A stretch of DNA of 64,000 nt from Arachis hypogaea (taxonomy: Eukaryota; Streptophyta; Magnoliopsida; Fabales; Fabaceae). Where the stretch lies: positions 144,677,699 through 144,741,698 of the forward strand of contig NC_092050.1 of assembly GCF_003086295.3 (NCBI RefSeq), read 5' to 3'. The notes under the pieces were generated by a model. It was not told where the DNA came from and did no database searches. It worked only from the letters and a program-made list of their open reading frames with translations. This document shows, in pieces, positions 25,370 to 36,556 of this stretch (position 1 is the stretch's first letter; each line of letters opens with the position of its first letter). A program made the position numbers and the translations under genes.

Positions 25370-25639
25370 ACAAGAAAAATTATGGTCAAATCTCTAATCA
25401 ATCGCCATCCTTGTAAAAGCATGGCCGTTAACCATTTTTGGCTATGCTTTTAAAGCATGGCAAGAAAAAGGTGTGCCGGCAGGCCTTTTTTCTTGTAGTT
25501 TATATCTACTTTGATTCAAAGTTGTTCTTTTTCAAGTTTCAACTTCCACATATTTAGAAGTTACCTATTTTGCTTATAATACTTAAGGAGAAATTTCTTA
25601 GTTCATTGACACATAAGAGAAAACGTTAGGTAGTATAAT

Positions 25640-26237
25640 AATGGATTTTTAAATTATATATGGTCTTATATTCATCATTAAAACTCATTTTGAGACATTT
25701 TAGAGCTAACACTTTCTTCTTAAGATCTATGAGTCATTCTAGTTTACTCATGTAGATTGTTATTTTCTCTAACTCCCAAGTCAGAATAATATTTTAATTA
25801 TATCAAGATGTTTGAGGTCTAGATCAAACGTAATTACAGTAGCTAACAAGACTTGAATAAAACTATGCTTTGCAATAAGAGAGAATATTTCATAAAGTCA
25901 AAACCTTCCTTCTAAGTATTATCTTTTGCTATTAGTCTTGCCTTGAACTGCTAGGAGATTCAATACCATAAATTCTTTTCTTTCTTTTGAAGAAAAACTT
26001 GCATTTAATAACTTTTTTTCCCTTAAAAGTTCGATTAGCTCCCCATTTGATTATTGTGAAGAGATTAATATCCTCATATATTGTAGCTAGCGACTGCTTT
26101 GACTCCTTTCTATTAATTGCTTCATGATATGAGCATGGTTCATCTCCTGCCACATCGTCTATCATGACTAGTGCAAATGCTATAAGATTTATTTCTGCTT
26201 GAAAAAATGCACAAAACATAATTCATATGCCTTTGAG
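25640..26237 (-). pseudogene. Decayed copia reverse-transcriptase fragment, 3' portion
   Basis: Reading the minus strand, 26190-25930 gives DEPCSYHEAINRKESKQSLA, then GKKVIKCKFFFKRKKR and IYGIESP, matching the start of Ty1/copia reverse transcriptase (EP-EAI-ESKEW, then GCKWVFKKK, then GVE). About 25890-25780 gives IAKHSFIQVLLATVITFDLD followed by LKHLDI, matching the next conserved block. There are many stops and frameshifts. TE2 inserted at 26243 and separates this from its continuation at 36216-36556. 25501-25640 has nothing recognisable. Confidence 0.72.
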
Positions 26238-26242
26238 ATTTC

Positions 26243-27760
26243 TGGTGCGCGGAATTACACTTCGCACAACTTAACCGGCAAGTGCATTGGGTCGTCCAAG
26301 TAATACCTGAGTGAGTCAGGGTCGATCCCACGAGGATTGTGATTTGAAACAAGCTATGGTTATCTTGTAGATTTTAGTCAGGTGGATAGAAAAGTTGGTT
26401 GGTGGTTTAAAACGCATAAAAGTAAAATAAAGATAACGTTACTCAATTAATGGTGAATGCAATGATAAGAAGATAGGTAAAGTTTCAGAGATGTTTTGCT
26501 CTTCTGAATCAATTCGGTCTTACTATCTACTCCAACTGTGAATGACTTCTTCTATGGTAGGCTATATGTGATCAATGCCTTTCTTGAGAGGTCGCCGATT
26601 CTCCTCCAGTGCTGAACCCTAGGGTTAGTGTGGATCCAATCTGATTGAGGGTGAAGCTCCTGCAGTTCATTCCCCTTGATGATCCTACTCAAAATGCCAC
26701 AGACAAGGTCGAATCTTCCGGATCAGAGAATGTTGCGCCTTTGGTTCTAGCCTCTACCACAAAGACTCTAATCTCCCCATACCTCGGCTGAACTGATGTC
26801 TCAAGAAGTCCCAACGAAGTCATGGATTAGCTGTCTAAGAGATGTATAATCAAGCTAGTGGTTCATCATTGTCCGATGAAAGACTCACTCTGAACCCATG
26901 TAGAATGAGATAACCTTGTGCCAGTTCAACACATTCATGATGATGAAGAATGAAGATACATCTTAGAATAGATAATCAAACCCGGAATGAAGATTGAACA
27001 GTAATACTTTTATTAATCCATAAAACTCAGCAGAGCTCTTAGCCTTAACCTAGGAGGTTTAGAGACTCATACTGATAGAAAATACAATGTAAAACATGTA
27101 AAGTGTCAAAAAGGTTTTTGAAAAGTATGAAAGTTCTCAAATAAATACTAGACTAATAACTAAGGATTACATAAGAAGAGTAAAACAGTCTTTTAGTGCG
27201 AAAATCCACTTTTGGGACCCACTTGGTGAGTGTTTGGGCTGAGCGAAAGAGTAAGCCACGTGATAGGAGGGTCCTAAGGCATTGAACACTGGCTAGGGGC
27301 ACGTTCTTGGGCGTTGGACACTGGCCTCTCCTCCCTTGGGCGTTGGACTCCAGAATAGGGCAGATGTCTAGCGTTGGATGCCAGTTTTGGGCCTTTAATT
27401 CTGAAGCAAAGTATAGATTATTATATATTGCCAGAAAGCCCTAGATGTTAGCTTTTCATAGCCATTGAGAACGCTCCATTTGAACTTCTGTAGCTCCAGA
27501 AAAGCTCTTTCGAGTGCAAGGAGGTCAGATCCTGACAGTATCTGTAGTGCTTTCTCTGCTTCTAAATCAGACTTTTGCTCCAACTCCTCAATTTCAACCA
27601 GAAAATACCTGAAATTGTATAAAAATACACAAAATCAAAGTAGAATCCAAAAATGTGAATTTTTTACTAAAACCTATGAAAAATTCATAAAACTTAAACA
27701 AAACATACTAAAAACTATATGAAAATGATGGCAAAAAGCGTATAAAATATCCGCTCATCA
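26243..27760 (-). repeat. TE2 3' LTR
   Basis: On the plus strand it starts TGGTGCGCGGAATTACAC and ends AATATCCGCTCATCA; 1518 bp. Its inner edge adjoins CAACACCAAACTT (minus strand AAGTTTGGTGTTG), the same junction as in TE1. Palindrome-like GGCGTTGGACxCC copies lie at about 27310-27380. Confidence 0.9.
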
Positions 27761-28256
27761 CAACACCAAACTTAAACTGTTGCTTGTCCCCAAGCAACTA
27801 AAAACAAAGTAGGATAAAAAGAAGAGTAAGATACAATAAATCTCAGAGTTTCTAATGAACCTCAGTTTCAATTAGATGAGCGAAATTTAGTAGCTTTTTG
27901 CTTTTGAATAGTTTTGGCATCTCACTATCCATTGAAACTCAGAAGTGTTGGCATCTTTAGGAACTTAGAATCCAGATGATATTATTGACTCTCCTAGTTT
28001 AGTTCTTCTTCATTCTTGAACACATCTTTTTAGAGTCTTGGCCGTGACCCTAAGCAATTTGTTTTCCAGTATTACCACCGGATACATAAATGCCACAGAC
28101 ACTTAACTGGGTAAACCCCTTAGGATTGTGATTCAGCTTTGCTAGAATCCCCAGGTAGATGTGTCCAGAGTTCTTAAACACACTCTTTGGATCTTTGGAT
28201 CCTTGCTCTTGCCTTTTGGTTTAAAGAGCTATTGGCTTTTTCTGCTTTTTATCTCC

Positions 28257-28260
<4 letters not shown>

Positions 28261-28294
<34 letters not shown>
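28261..28294. repeat. (AT)n microsatellite in TE2 3' untranslated region
   Basis: About 17 AT units, in the position where TE1 has an A/G-rich tract. Confidence 0.9.
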
Positions 28295-28298
<4 letters not shown>

Positions 28299-28595
28299 CT
28301 TTTTTTCTTTTATTACAACATGCTTTTTCTTTTTCCTGTTTCATACATTCAGAAAACAAAAGCAATGCCACCACATCAAAATAATTGACTATTCTTATTA
28401 TAGAACTCGAAATTCATGTATCTCTCAATTCTTTTCAAATAAAATTTTCTTTTAAGTAAGGTGAGAGATATATGGAACATTTTATAACTTTAAGACATAG
28501 ATGATCATGCAACAAGAATAAGAGAACAGACAATAAAATATAACAGAAAACAGAAAAATAACATAAGAGAAGGGGACTAAGAGAACGAATCCACC

Positions 28596-29751
28596 TTAGT
28601 GATGGCGGCTACTACTCCTTCTTGAGGATCCAATGTAGTGCTTGATCTCTTCAATGTCACGCCTTTGTCTCTGTTGTTCTTCCCTCATAGCCCTTTGATC
28701 TTCTCTTATTTCATTGAGGGTGGTGGAATGCTCTTGATGCTCCAACCTCAACTGCTCCATATTAGTGTTCAATTCTCCAAGAGAATTATGCAATTGGTCC
28801 CAATAGCTTTGAGGAGAAAAATACATCCCTTGAGGCATCTCAGGGATCTCATGTTGAGACGGCTCCACATGCTCATGTTGTGGTTCATGTGCTGGCTCTC
28901 TAGTATGCTCCATCCTTCTTTTAGTGATGGGCTTGTCCTTCTCATGAAGATATCTCCCTCTATGACAATTCCAGCAAAATTGCATAGGTAACAAATGAGG
29001 TGAGGGAATGCCAACCATGCTTTGGTGGAAGGCTTTTTAGCTATCTTGTACAATTCTTGAGGTATCACCTCATGTACTTCCACCTCACTCCCAATCATGA
29101 TGCAATGAATCATGATGGCTCTGTTAATGGTCACTTCTGACCGATTGCTAGTAGGGATGATAGAGCGTTGGATGAATTCCAACCATCCTCTAGCTACAGG
29201 CTTTAGGTCAAGCCTTCTTAGTTGAGTAGGCTTGCATTGGGAATCCCTTTTTCCATTGTGCTCCTTCCACACAGATGTCTGAAAGCACTTGATCCAGTCT
29301 TTGATCAAAGTTGACTCTTCTAGTGTAAGGATGTGGGTCTCCTTGCATCAAAGGCAAGTTAAATGCCAACTTCACACTTTTCATACTAAAGTCCAAGATT
29401 CTCCCTCAGACCATGGTGCTCCCATTCTTGGGATTTGGGTTCACACATGTCATGGTTTTTCATGACACATGCATTAGCATAGAACTCTTGCACCATTAAG
29501 ATCCCAACCTTTTGGATGGAATTAGTTAGGACTTCCCAACCTCTTCTCCGGATCTCTCTTCGGATTTCTGGATACTCATTCTTCTTAAGCCTAAAAGGGA
29601 CCTCAGGGATCACCTTCTTCTCTACCACTACTTCATAGAAGTGGTCTTGGTGGGCTTTGGTGATGAATCTCTTCATCTCCCAAGATTTAGAGGTGGTGGC
29701 TACGGCCTTTTCTTTCCTCCTTTTAGAGGGTTCTCCAACCTTGGGTGCCAT
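28596..29751 (-). pseudogene. TE2 second ORF, frameshifted, unknown function
   Basis: It begins at ATG 29751 (MAPKVGEPSKRRKEKAVATT) and aligns with the TE1 ORF throughout: GWEVLTN, GILMVQEFYANAC, LAFNLPLMQGDPHPYTRRV, WLEFIQRSIIPTSNRS. It ends in the same coiled-coil-like helix (EHQEHSTTLNEIREDQRAMR). The alignment passes through at least three frame changes (near 29390, 29300 and 29010), so the copy is dead. Trp in GWLEF and Arg/Lys in the GWEVL block show which residues became stops in TE1. No known catalytic motif is visible. Confidence 0.78.
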
Positions 29752-30207
29752 AAGTGGTAATGGAAAGCAAAAAGCAATGCTTTTTCCACACCAAACTTAA
29801 AATCTTTGCTCGTCCCCGAGCAAAAATAAATAAAAGAGAAGAATGGAGTAGAAAAAGAAGAAAATAGATGGAGATAGAAGGAGAAAAGGAATTCGGCCAA
29901 GGGGGCTTTAGGGTGTATAAAGTGTGTGTATGAAGGGTTAGTGATATGGGGTATTTATAGGAGTGGGCTAGGTTAGGGTTCAGTCATGGGTGGGGTAAAT
30001 GGGAGGGAAATTTGATTTTGAAGTGGGTGGGGGTTAGTGGGAGTTATGATGGTTTTGGGGAAGTAATATGGATGTGATTGGGCTAGGGTTTATAGGGAAG
30101 AGTGTTTGGGAAAGTGTGAAAAAGAAGAGGAAAGAAGTGGGTAGGTAAAGATGTTGTGGGACCCACTGGTCCTGAAAATCTAGGGAATTCAGATTCCCTG
30201 CTCTTCT

Positions 30208-30330
30208 TCATGGGCGTTGAACTCCCAGCACTATGCTCTTGGCTGGCGTTCAACGCCAGCTATGCTGCCAATTGGGGCGTTGAACGCCCAGCCAGTGCTC
30301 CCTGCCTGGCGTTCAACGCCAGCAAGACAC
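30208..30330. repeat. Palindrome cluster in TE2 spacer
   Basis: Four copies alternate GGGCGTTGAACxCCC and CTGGCGTTCAACGCCAG at spacings of about 25-35 bp. They lie between the protease and the second ORF, as in TE1. The rest of 29752-30491 is the untranslated spacer. Confidence 0.88.
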
Positions 30331-30491
30331 TCTATTCAGAGTGTTCTATTTTCATTGCTGAACCTTTCTGTCTCTGTTCTGACTGCTGCACATGATCATG
30401 AACCTAAAGAAATAACTTAAAGAAAATAAACTTAAGAAATTAAAATAAATAGAAGTTACTAAATAGGATTGGGTTGCCTCCCAACAAGCGC

Positions 30492-31484
30492 TTATTTAAC
30501 GTCATTAGCTTGATGGTTAGCTCCTTGTGGAGATTTATATAGGCTCAAAATTTCGCCTCTTACAGTGAACTTTCTTCCTGTTTTCTCATGGATGAGCTCC
30601 ACATACTCTAGAGACAGGACACGACTCACTGTATGTGGTATGACTGGCTTCTTGGTGAAGACAACTCTCATGCCAAGTGAGAGGTCTTCAGTGGGGACTT
30701 CCTTGTCCCTCCAGCCTTTAGGTACTCTCTTCTTAGTACCTTTGTTCTCAGTGCTTGTTGATGGCTGCCCAACACCAAACTTAGAATTGGTGTTTGGGGG
30801 CTTAGTAAAGCTCTGCACTGAAAGAGATGGTTGGAATACTAAGTGTTGTACAGTTATCTCGCTTTCTTCAGAGGGAGAGTTGGGGTGAGGCATCTTGAAC
30901 AGAATGTGATCCTCCCCTAGTTGTAAAATTGGTTCTCCCTTAGCTACATCAATGATAGCATTGGCAGTGGCTAAGAAAGGTCTTCCAAGGATGATGGATT
31001 CATCCTCATCTTTCCCAGTATCTAAGATTATGAAGTTTGCAGGGATGTAAAGGTCTTCAACCTTTACCAACACATCATCTACTAAGCCATATGCTTTTTT
31101 CATTGATTTGTCTGCCATCTCTAGTGAGATGTTTGCAGCTTGTACCTCAAAGATTTCCAGCTTCTCCATTACGGAGAGTGGCATGAGGTTTATACTGGAC
31201 CCTAGGTCACACAGAGCCATCTCAAAGGTCATGGTGCCTATGGTGCAAGGAATTAGGAAGCGTCTGGGACCCAAAATCTTCTGAGGTAGCTTCTGCTGTA
31301 CCAAAGCATTGAGTTCTTTGGTAAGCACTGGAGGTTCTTCCTCCAAAGGTTTTGTGCCAAACAGCTTGGCATTCAGCTTCATGAGAGCTCCTAGGTACCG
31401 AGCAACTTGCTCTTCCCTAGCGTCTTCATCCTCATTAGAGGATGAGTATTTATCAGAACTCATGTACTGTAGGAGTGCATGCAA
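30492..31484 (-). CDS. TE2 protease-containing part of the gag-protease frame
   Basis: An open frame of 330 codons. Around residues 80-180 is the retropepsin-like core: PCTIGTMTFEMALCDLGSSI, then NLMPLSVMEKL, FIILDTGKDEDESIILGRP and FLATANAIIDV. Asp in CDLG is in the place of the catalytic aspartate. The C-terminal 100 residues have a basic linker (KKRVPKGWRDKEV) and a tail absent from TE1, whose frame ends earlier. A stop and further changes just upstream (31485-31541) separate it from gag, so it is an open remnant of a longer polyprotein and not a complete gene. Confidence 0.8.
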   Translation of the reverse strand: MHALLQYMSSDKYSSSNEDEDAREEQVARYLGALMKLNAKLFGTKPLEEEPPVLTKELNALVQQKLPQKILGPRRFLIPCTIGTMTFEMALCDLGSSINLMPLSVMEKLEIFEVQAANISLEMADKSMKKAYGLVDDVLVKVEDLYIPANFIILDTGKDEDESIILGRPFLATANAIIDVAKGEPILQLGEDHILFKMPHPNSPSEESEITVQHLVFQPSLSVQSFTKPPNTNSKFGVGQPSTSTENKGTKKRVPKGWRDKEVPTEDLSLGMRVVFTKKPVIPHTVSRVLSLEYVELIHEKTGRKFTVRGEILSLYKSPQGANHQANDVK

Positions 31485-31541
31485 GGGAACCTCTATGGTC
31501 TCTACATAAGCCTTGGCTTCCTTTAATTCTTGGATAGGTAT

Positions 31542-33312
31542 TTATTTAGTGGGTGTTAAACACTCAGTAGGTATGCCACTACTAGTGTTCAACGCCAGTT
31601 CTGGTGGTTCTTTGGGCATTGAACGCCCATCATGCATCCCTTCACTGGCGTTCAACGCCAGTTCCTTTGCCAAGTTGGGCGTTGAACGCCCAGAAGGGAC
31701 CTCCTTCCTGGCGTTCAACGCCAGATTCCCTGCCAGTTTGGGCGTTGAATGCCCAGTGAGGGCTTCCTCACTGGCGTTCAATGCCAGCTTTGATAATTGT
31801 TTAGGCGTTGAACGCCCAGTGATGTCTTCCTCACTAGCGTTCAATGCCATCTCAATTTCTCCAGATTTGGCATCATTCTCAGTGGTGATGGCCTTGCACT
31901 CTTCTCTTGGGTTTACTTCAGTATTACTAGGAAGAGTGTCAGGAAGAGTCTCAGGGATTGTCTTGCTCAGTTGACCAACTTGTACCTCCAAATTTTTTAT
32001 GGAGGATCTTGTTTCAGTAATGAAACTATAAGTGGTCTTAGAAAGGTTGGAAACTATAGTAACTAAGTCAGAAAGGCTCTGCTTAGGGGTCTCCATATGT
32101 TCCTGAGAAGATGGAAATGGTGGTCTGTTGTTAAACCTGTTCTGGGTTCTTCCACCTTGATTATTGTTGAAGCCTTGCTGAGGCTTCTGTTGATCCTTCC
32201 ATGAAAGGTTAGGATGATTCCTCCATGAGGGATTGTAGGTGTTTCAATAGGGTTCTCCCATATAATTCACCTCTTCTATAGTGGGTTGGTTAGGATCATA
32301 AGCTTCTACTTTAAATGAAGCTTCTTAAGTGCTGCCAGCTGTAGCTTGCATTCCAGTCAAATACTGAGAGATCATATTGACCTCTTAGGTCAATATCTTA
32401 TTTTGAGCCAATATGACATTCAGAATGTCAACTTCAGGAACACCTTTCTTCTGAGGGACCCCATTGTTTACAGAATTTCTGTCAGAGGTGTACATGAATT
32501 GGTTGTTTGCAACCATCTCAATGAGTTCTTTTGCCTCTTCAGGCATTTTCTTCAAGTGGAGTGATCCACCAGCAGAACTGTCCAATGATATTTTGGACAT
32601 CTCAAAAAGACCATCATAGAAGGTACATAGGATAGACCATTCTGAGAGCATGTCAGGAGGATACCTTCTGATTAGTTGCTTGTATCTTTCCCAAGCTTCA
32701 TAGAGGGATTCACCTTCTTTTTGTCTGAAGGTTTTAACTTCCACTCTGATTTTGATCATCTTCTGAGGAGGAAAGAATTTGGCCAAGAAAGCATTGACTA
32801 ACTTCTCCCAAGAGTCTAGGCTTTCTTTAGGTTGAGAGTCCAACCATATCCTAGCCCTGTCTCTAACCGCAAAGGGAAAGAGCATAAGTTTGTAGACCTT
32901 AGGATTCACTCCATTGGTCTTAATAGTGTCACAAATTTGCAAGAATTCCAACAAGAATTGGTGTGGATCTTCCAGTAAAAGTCCATGGAACTTGCAATTC
33001 TGTTGCAGAAGAGAGACTAACTGAGGCTTAAGCTCAAAGTTATTTGCTCCAATGGCAGGTATAGAGATACTTCTGCCATAGAAGTCAGAGGTAGGTATGG
33101 TGTAGTCACCAAGAACCTTTCTTGCATCTCCTCCAAGCATTGGCTGCCATGTCTTCAGCTTCTTGTTCGAAATTTTCTGAAAGGTTTCTTCCGAAATGTT
33201 GTACTTTAGCTTGTTGCAAATGCCTCCTTAGAGTTTTCTCAGGTTCAGGATCAGGTTTAAAAAAAGGCTCTTTATCTCTGTTCCTGGTTATAAATAAGAA
33301 AAAAAAAGACAA
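31542..33312 (-). pseudogene. TE2 gag, broken by frameshift and stops
   Basis: The frame starts at about 33312, shifts near 33140 and then runs to a stop at 32385. It contains the gag core LFPFAVRDRARIWLDSQP, SWEKLVNAFLAKFFP and GESLYEAWERYKQLIRR. A stop (ILT-stop, where TE1 has Gln) and further damage separate it from 32096-31542. That last part contains a repeat of about 24 residues, alternating LALNAxE and GRSTPK, encoded by DNA palindromes. TE1 has an ordinary acidic linker there. Function as for TE1 gag; the copy is inactive. Confidence 0.85.
31560..31860. repeat. Palindrome array inside the TE2 gag frame
   Basis: Nine or ten copies of a 13-base palindromic core GGCGTTnAACGCC, about 30-36 bp apart, alternate between CTGGCGTTCAACGCCAG and GGGCGTTGAACGCCC. 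On the minus strand one type is read as Leu-Ala-Leu-Asn-Ala and the next as Gly-Arg-Ser-Thr-Pro, because neighbouring copies fall in different codon phases. Confidence 0.9.
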
Positions 33313-34708
33313 GAAAGAAGAAGAATGGGAGCTCTATGGTCAAGAACAGAGGACTCTTTGTGAGATCTGAAGAAGAAAAGAAATGAAGAATGTAAATAGA
33401 AGAAGAGAGAAGAAGAATTCGAATAAAGAGATGAGGAATTCGAAAATTAAGAAGCAAGAAGAGAAACGAGAATTAAAATATTTTTGTTTTTATTTTATTT
33501 ATTTATTGAATTTGAAATTAAAGGTAATTAACTAAAAAGATTTGAAAATAAATTGTTGAATTTCAAAAAAGAAGATAGAGAAAGAAGCAAGAAGTTTTCG
33601 AAAATTAGAAGAGAGAGGAATTAGTTAGGAGTTTTGAAAAAGAAGAGAGAGAGAAAACAACTAACTAATTAAAGAAGATTTGAAAATAAAATAAGATAGA
33701 AGATTAAAAAAGATTTGATTTTAAAAATTTTTGAAAAAATCAACAAGATAGGATAAGATTTGAAAAGATTTTAAAATTAAAATTTCAGAGAAGATAAGAT
33801 AGAAAAGGTTTTAAATTGAAAAGAAGATAAGTTAGGTAAGCAAGATAAGATAAGGAAGTTCAGAAAAGATAAGTTTTAAATAAAAAAGATAAGTTTTTAA
33901 TTTAAAAAGATTTGAAAGTTAAATTTTAAAAGAAAGATAAGATAGTCAATAATCAAATTTTAAAAGAAAAGATTTGAAAAGATTTTAAAATATATGATTT
34001 TAAAATTTAAATCTTGACTTGACTAACAAGAAAGCACCTAATTTAAAAATTTTGAATTTAAATGTGCAAGATTTTCGAAAATTAATGCAAGATAAGAAAA
34101 GATATTTTATTTTTTTTATTTTTGAATTTAATGAAAAAATAGAAAAACAACAAAAAGACACCAAACTTAAAATTTTTAGATCTAAGACACCTAGAATTTG
34201 AAAATTGCAAAGAAAAACACAAAGGGATACCAAACTTAAAAATTTTAAGATCAAAACAAGAAGAAAAATAAGAACACTTTGAAGATCAAGAAGAACACTA
34301 AGAACAAAACTCAAAGAATTAAAAGAAAATAAGAACATGCAAAGGACACCAAACTTAAAAATTTTTAAAACCAAAGATACCAATTTCGAAAATTTTTAAA
34401 AGAAAAGACACAAGAAGACACCAAACTTAAAGATTAACACAAGATTCAAATAAAAGACACGGTTTTTGAAAATTTTAAGAAAAAAGATTCAAACAAGAAC
34501 AAGAACAAAGATTCAAACAAAAGATAAAGATTGATAAAGAAAAGTAAAGGTTTTTGAAAAAGTTTTGTTTTTTTTTTAAATTTGATTTTTTCGAAAAAGA
34601 AGAAGAAAATAAAAGACTTAAAAATTAATGATAATACCTAATCTAAGCAACATGATAATCCGTTAGTTGTCCAAACTCAAACAATCTTCGGCAACGGCCC
34701 CAAAAACT
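33313..34708 (-). other. TE2 leader and primer-binding site
   Basis: An A/G-rich leader with no gene; the short reading frames in it are low-complexity. Directly inside the 5' LTR (about 34686-34708) the minus strand reads AAGTTTTTGGGGCCGTTGCC, close to the TGGCGCCGTTGCC primer-binding site of many plant Ty3-class elements (tRNA-Asp type, from memory), with one extra or changed base. ACACCAAACTTAAA recurs at about 34158, 34229, 34347 and 34418. Confidence 0.65.
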
Positions 34709-36215
34709 TGGTGCGCGGAATTACACTTTGCACAACTGAACCAGCAAGTGCACTGGGTCGTCCAAGTAATACCTGAGTGAGTCAGGGTCAATCCACGAGG
34801 ATTGTGATTTGAAGTAAGCTATGGTTATCTTGTAGATCTTAGTCAGGCGGATAGAAAAGTTGGTTGGTTGTTTAAAATGCATAAAAGTAAAATAAAGATA
34901 ACGTTACTCAATTGATGGTGAATGCAATGATAAGAAGATAGGTAAGGTTTCAGAGACGCTTTGCTCTTCTGAATCAATTCGGTCATACTGTCTACTCCAA
35001 CTATGAATGACTTCTTCTATGGCAGGCTATATGTGATCAACACCTTTCTTGAGAGGTCGCCGATTCTCCTCCAGTGTTGAACCCCAGGGTTAGTGCGGAT
35101 CCAGTCTGATTGAGGGTGAAGCTCCTGCAGTTCATTCCCCTTGATGATCCTACTCAAAATGCCACAGACAAGGTCGAATCTTCCGGATTAGAGAATGCTG
35201 CACCTTTGATTCTAGCCTCTACCACAAAGACTCTAATCTTCCTATACCTCGGCTGAACTGATGTCTTGAGAAGTCCCAACGAAGTCATGGATTAGCCGTC
35301 TAAGAGATGTATAGTCAAGCTAGTGGTTCATCATTGTCTGACGAAAGACTCACTCTGAACCCATGTGGAATGAGATAACCTTGTGCCGGTTCAATGCATT
35401 CATGATGATGAAGAACGAAGATACATCTTAGAATAGAGAATCAAACACGGATTGAAGATAGAATAGTAATACTTTTATTAATCCATAAAACTCAACAGAG
35501 CTCCTAGCCTTAACCTAGGAGGTTTAAAGACTCATACTGATAGAAAATACAATGTAAAATGTGTAGAGTGTCAAAAAGGTTTTTGAAAAGTATGAAAGTT
35601 CTCAAATAAATACTAGACTAATAACTAAGGATTACATAAGAAGGGTAAAATAGTCTTTTAGTGCAAAAATCCACTTCTGGAGCCCACTTGGTGAGTGTTT
35701 GGGCTGAGCAAAAGAGTAAGCCATGTGATAGGAGGGTCCTAGGGCATTGAAAACTGGCTAGGGGCACCTTCTTGGGCGTGGACGCTGGTCCCTCCTCCCT
35801 TGGGCGTTAGACACCAGAATAGGACAGATGACTGGCGTTATACGCCAGTTTTAGGCCTTCAATTATGAAGCAAAGTACAAACTATTATACCTTGCTGGAA
35901 AGCCCTGGAATGTTAGCTTTTCATAGCCGTTGAGAACGCTCCATTTGGACTTCTGTAGCTCCAGAAAAGCTCTTTCGAGTGCAAGGAGGTCAGATCCTAA
36001 CAGCATCTGTAGTGCTTTCTCTGCCTCTAAATCAGACTTTTGCTCCAACTCCTCAATTTCAGCCAGAAAATAGCTGAAATTGCATAAAAACACACAAACT
36101 CAAAGTAGAATCCAAAAATGTGAATTTTGCACTAAAACCTATGAAAACTTAAACAAAACATACTAAAAACTATATGAAAATGATGGCAAAAAGCATATAA
36201 AATATCCGCTCATCA
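34709..36215 (-). repeat. TE2 5' LTR
   Basis: It has the same ends as the 3' LTR (TGGTGCGCGG...CCGCTCATCA) and is 1507 bp. On the minus strand this LTR would hold the promoter; no TATA box is claimed. It contains one full palindrome CTGGCGTTATACGCCAG near 35832. Confidence 0.9.
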
Positions 36216-36556
36216 ATTTCTAAATTTGCTTCTTCATTTTGTTTTCTTTACTAGCATTTTTTTTCATCAGATTCATCTTATTGTTCTATTTCAAGTTGAA
36301 CACTACATAAAATACTAGACTGATTTCCTTTTTCTTACTTTATCTTTCCATCTTCAATCTCTAATTTCACTTACTTCTAGACAACGTAATTTGTATCCAC
36401 CTTATTTATTTTAAATTTTTGTTTTGAGTTTATTGTTGCTACTACCTTATAAAAAATGACATCTTTACTGATAATAATCTCATAAAAATCTACCCTATTT
36501 TTTATCACACTTGTGTCTATGGCCTTCCACTCCTTATAGATTCCTCTCTAGTTTTC
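36216..36556 (-). pseudogene. Decayed copia pol fragment, 5' portion
   Basis: On the minus strand near 36530-36420 it reads WKAIDTSVIKNRVDFYEIII, then SKDVIFYK. This resembles the copia segment just before reverse transcriptase (YKLYNP...VISRDVVFxE). It was contiguous with 25640-26237 before TE2 inserted. The CACTA2 terminus at 36560 bounds it on the right. Confidence 0.5.

Larger units (their letters stand above)
18001..25500. mobile_element. CACTA1: non-autonomous CACTA element with nested insertions
   Basis: The left end is CACTATAAGAAAA at 18001. The right end (reverse complement) is AACTACAAGAAAA at 25500. Both ends are followed inward by palindromes of the type GCCACGCTTTTAAAGCGTGG. 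The left array lies at 18020-18400; the right array is split (21820-22002 and 25420-25460) because a solo LTR inserted into it. Removing the solo LTR and the hAT MITE at 19103-19686 leaves about 3.5 kb without transposase. A matching 3-bp target duplication is not clear. The interior (19690-21780) is AT-rich, with a GA microsatellite at 21344-21380 and no gene I recognise. Confidence 0.75.
26243..36215 (-). mobile_element. TE2: complete pol-less LTR retrotransposon
   Basis: The LTRs are 34709-36215 (5') and 26243-27760 (3'), with TG...CA ends and an exact 5-bp target duplication ATTTC at 26238-26242 and 36216-36220. On the minus strand the order is leader, gag, protease, palindrome-rich spacer, second ORF and 3' untranslated region, as in TE1. 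No reverse transcriptase or integrase is present in its 9973 bp. The two LTRs differ at about seven bases plus one indel in their first 112 bp, so the insertion is not very recent. It sits inside a copia fragment. Confidence 0.92.

Noticed and set aside
24971..25453. 160-codon reading frame
   Set aside because: It crosses the end of a solo LTR into CACTA1 and shows no known motif; chance opening in AT-rich DNA.
31560..31860. CRISPR-like array
   Set aside because: The regularly spaced palindromes lie inside a retrotransposon gag frame in a plant genome. Units are imperfect and spacers are not unique foreign-like sequences.
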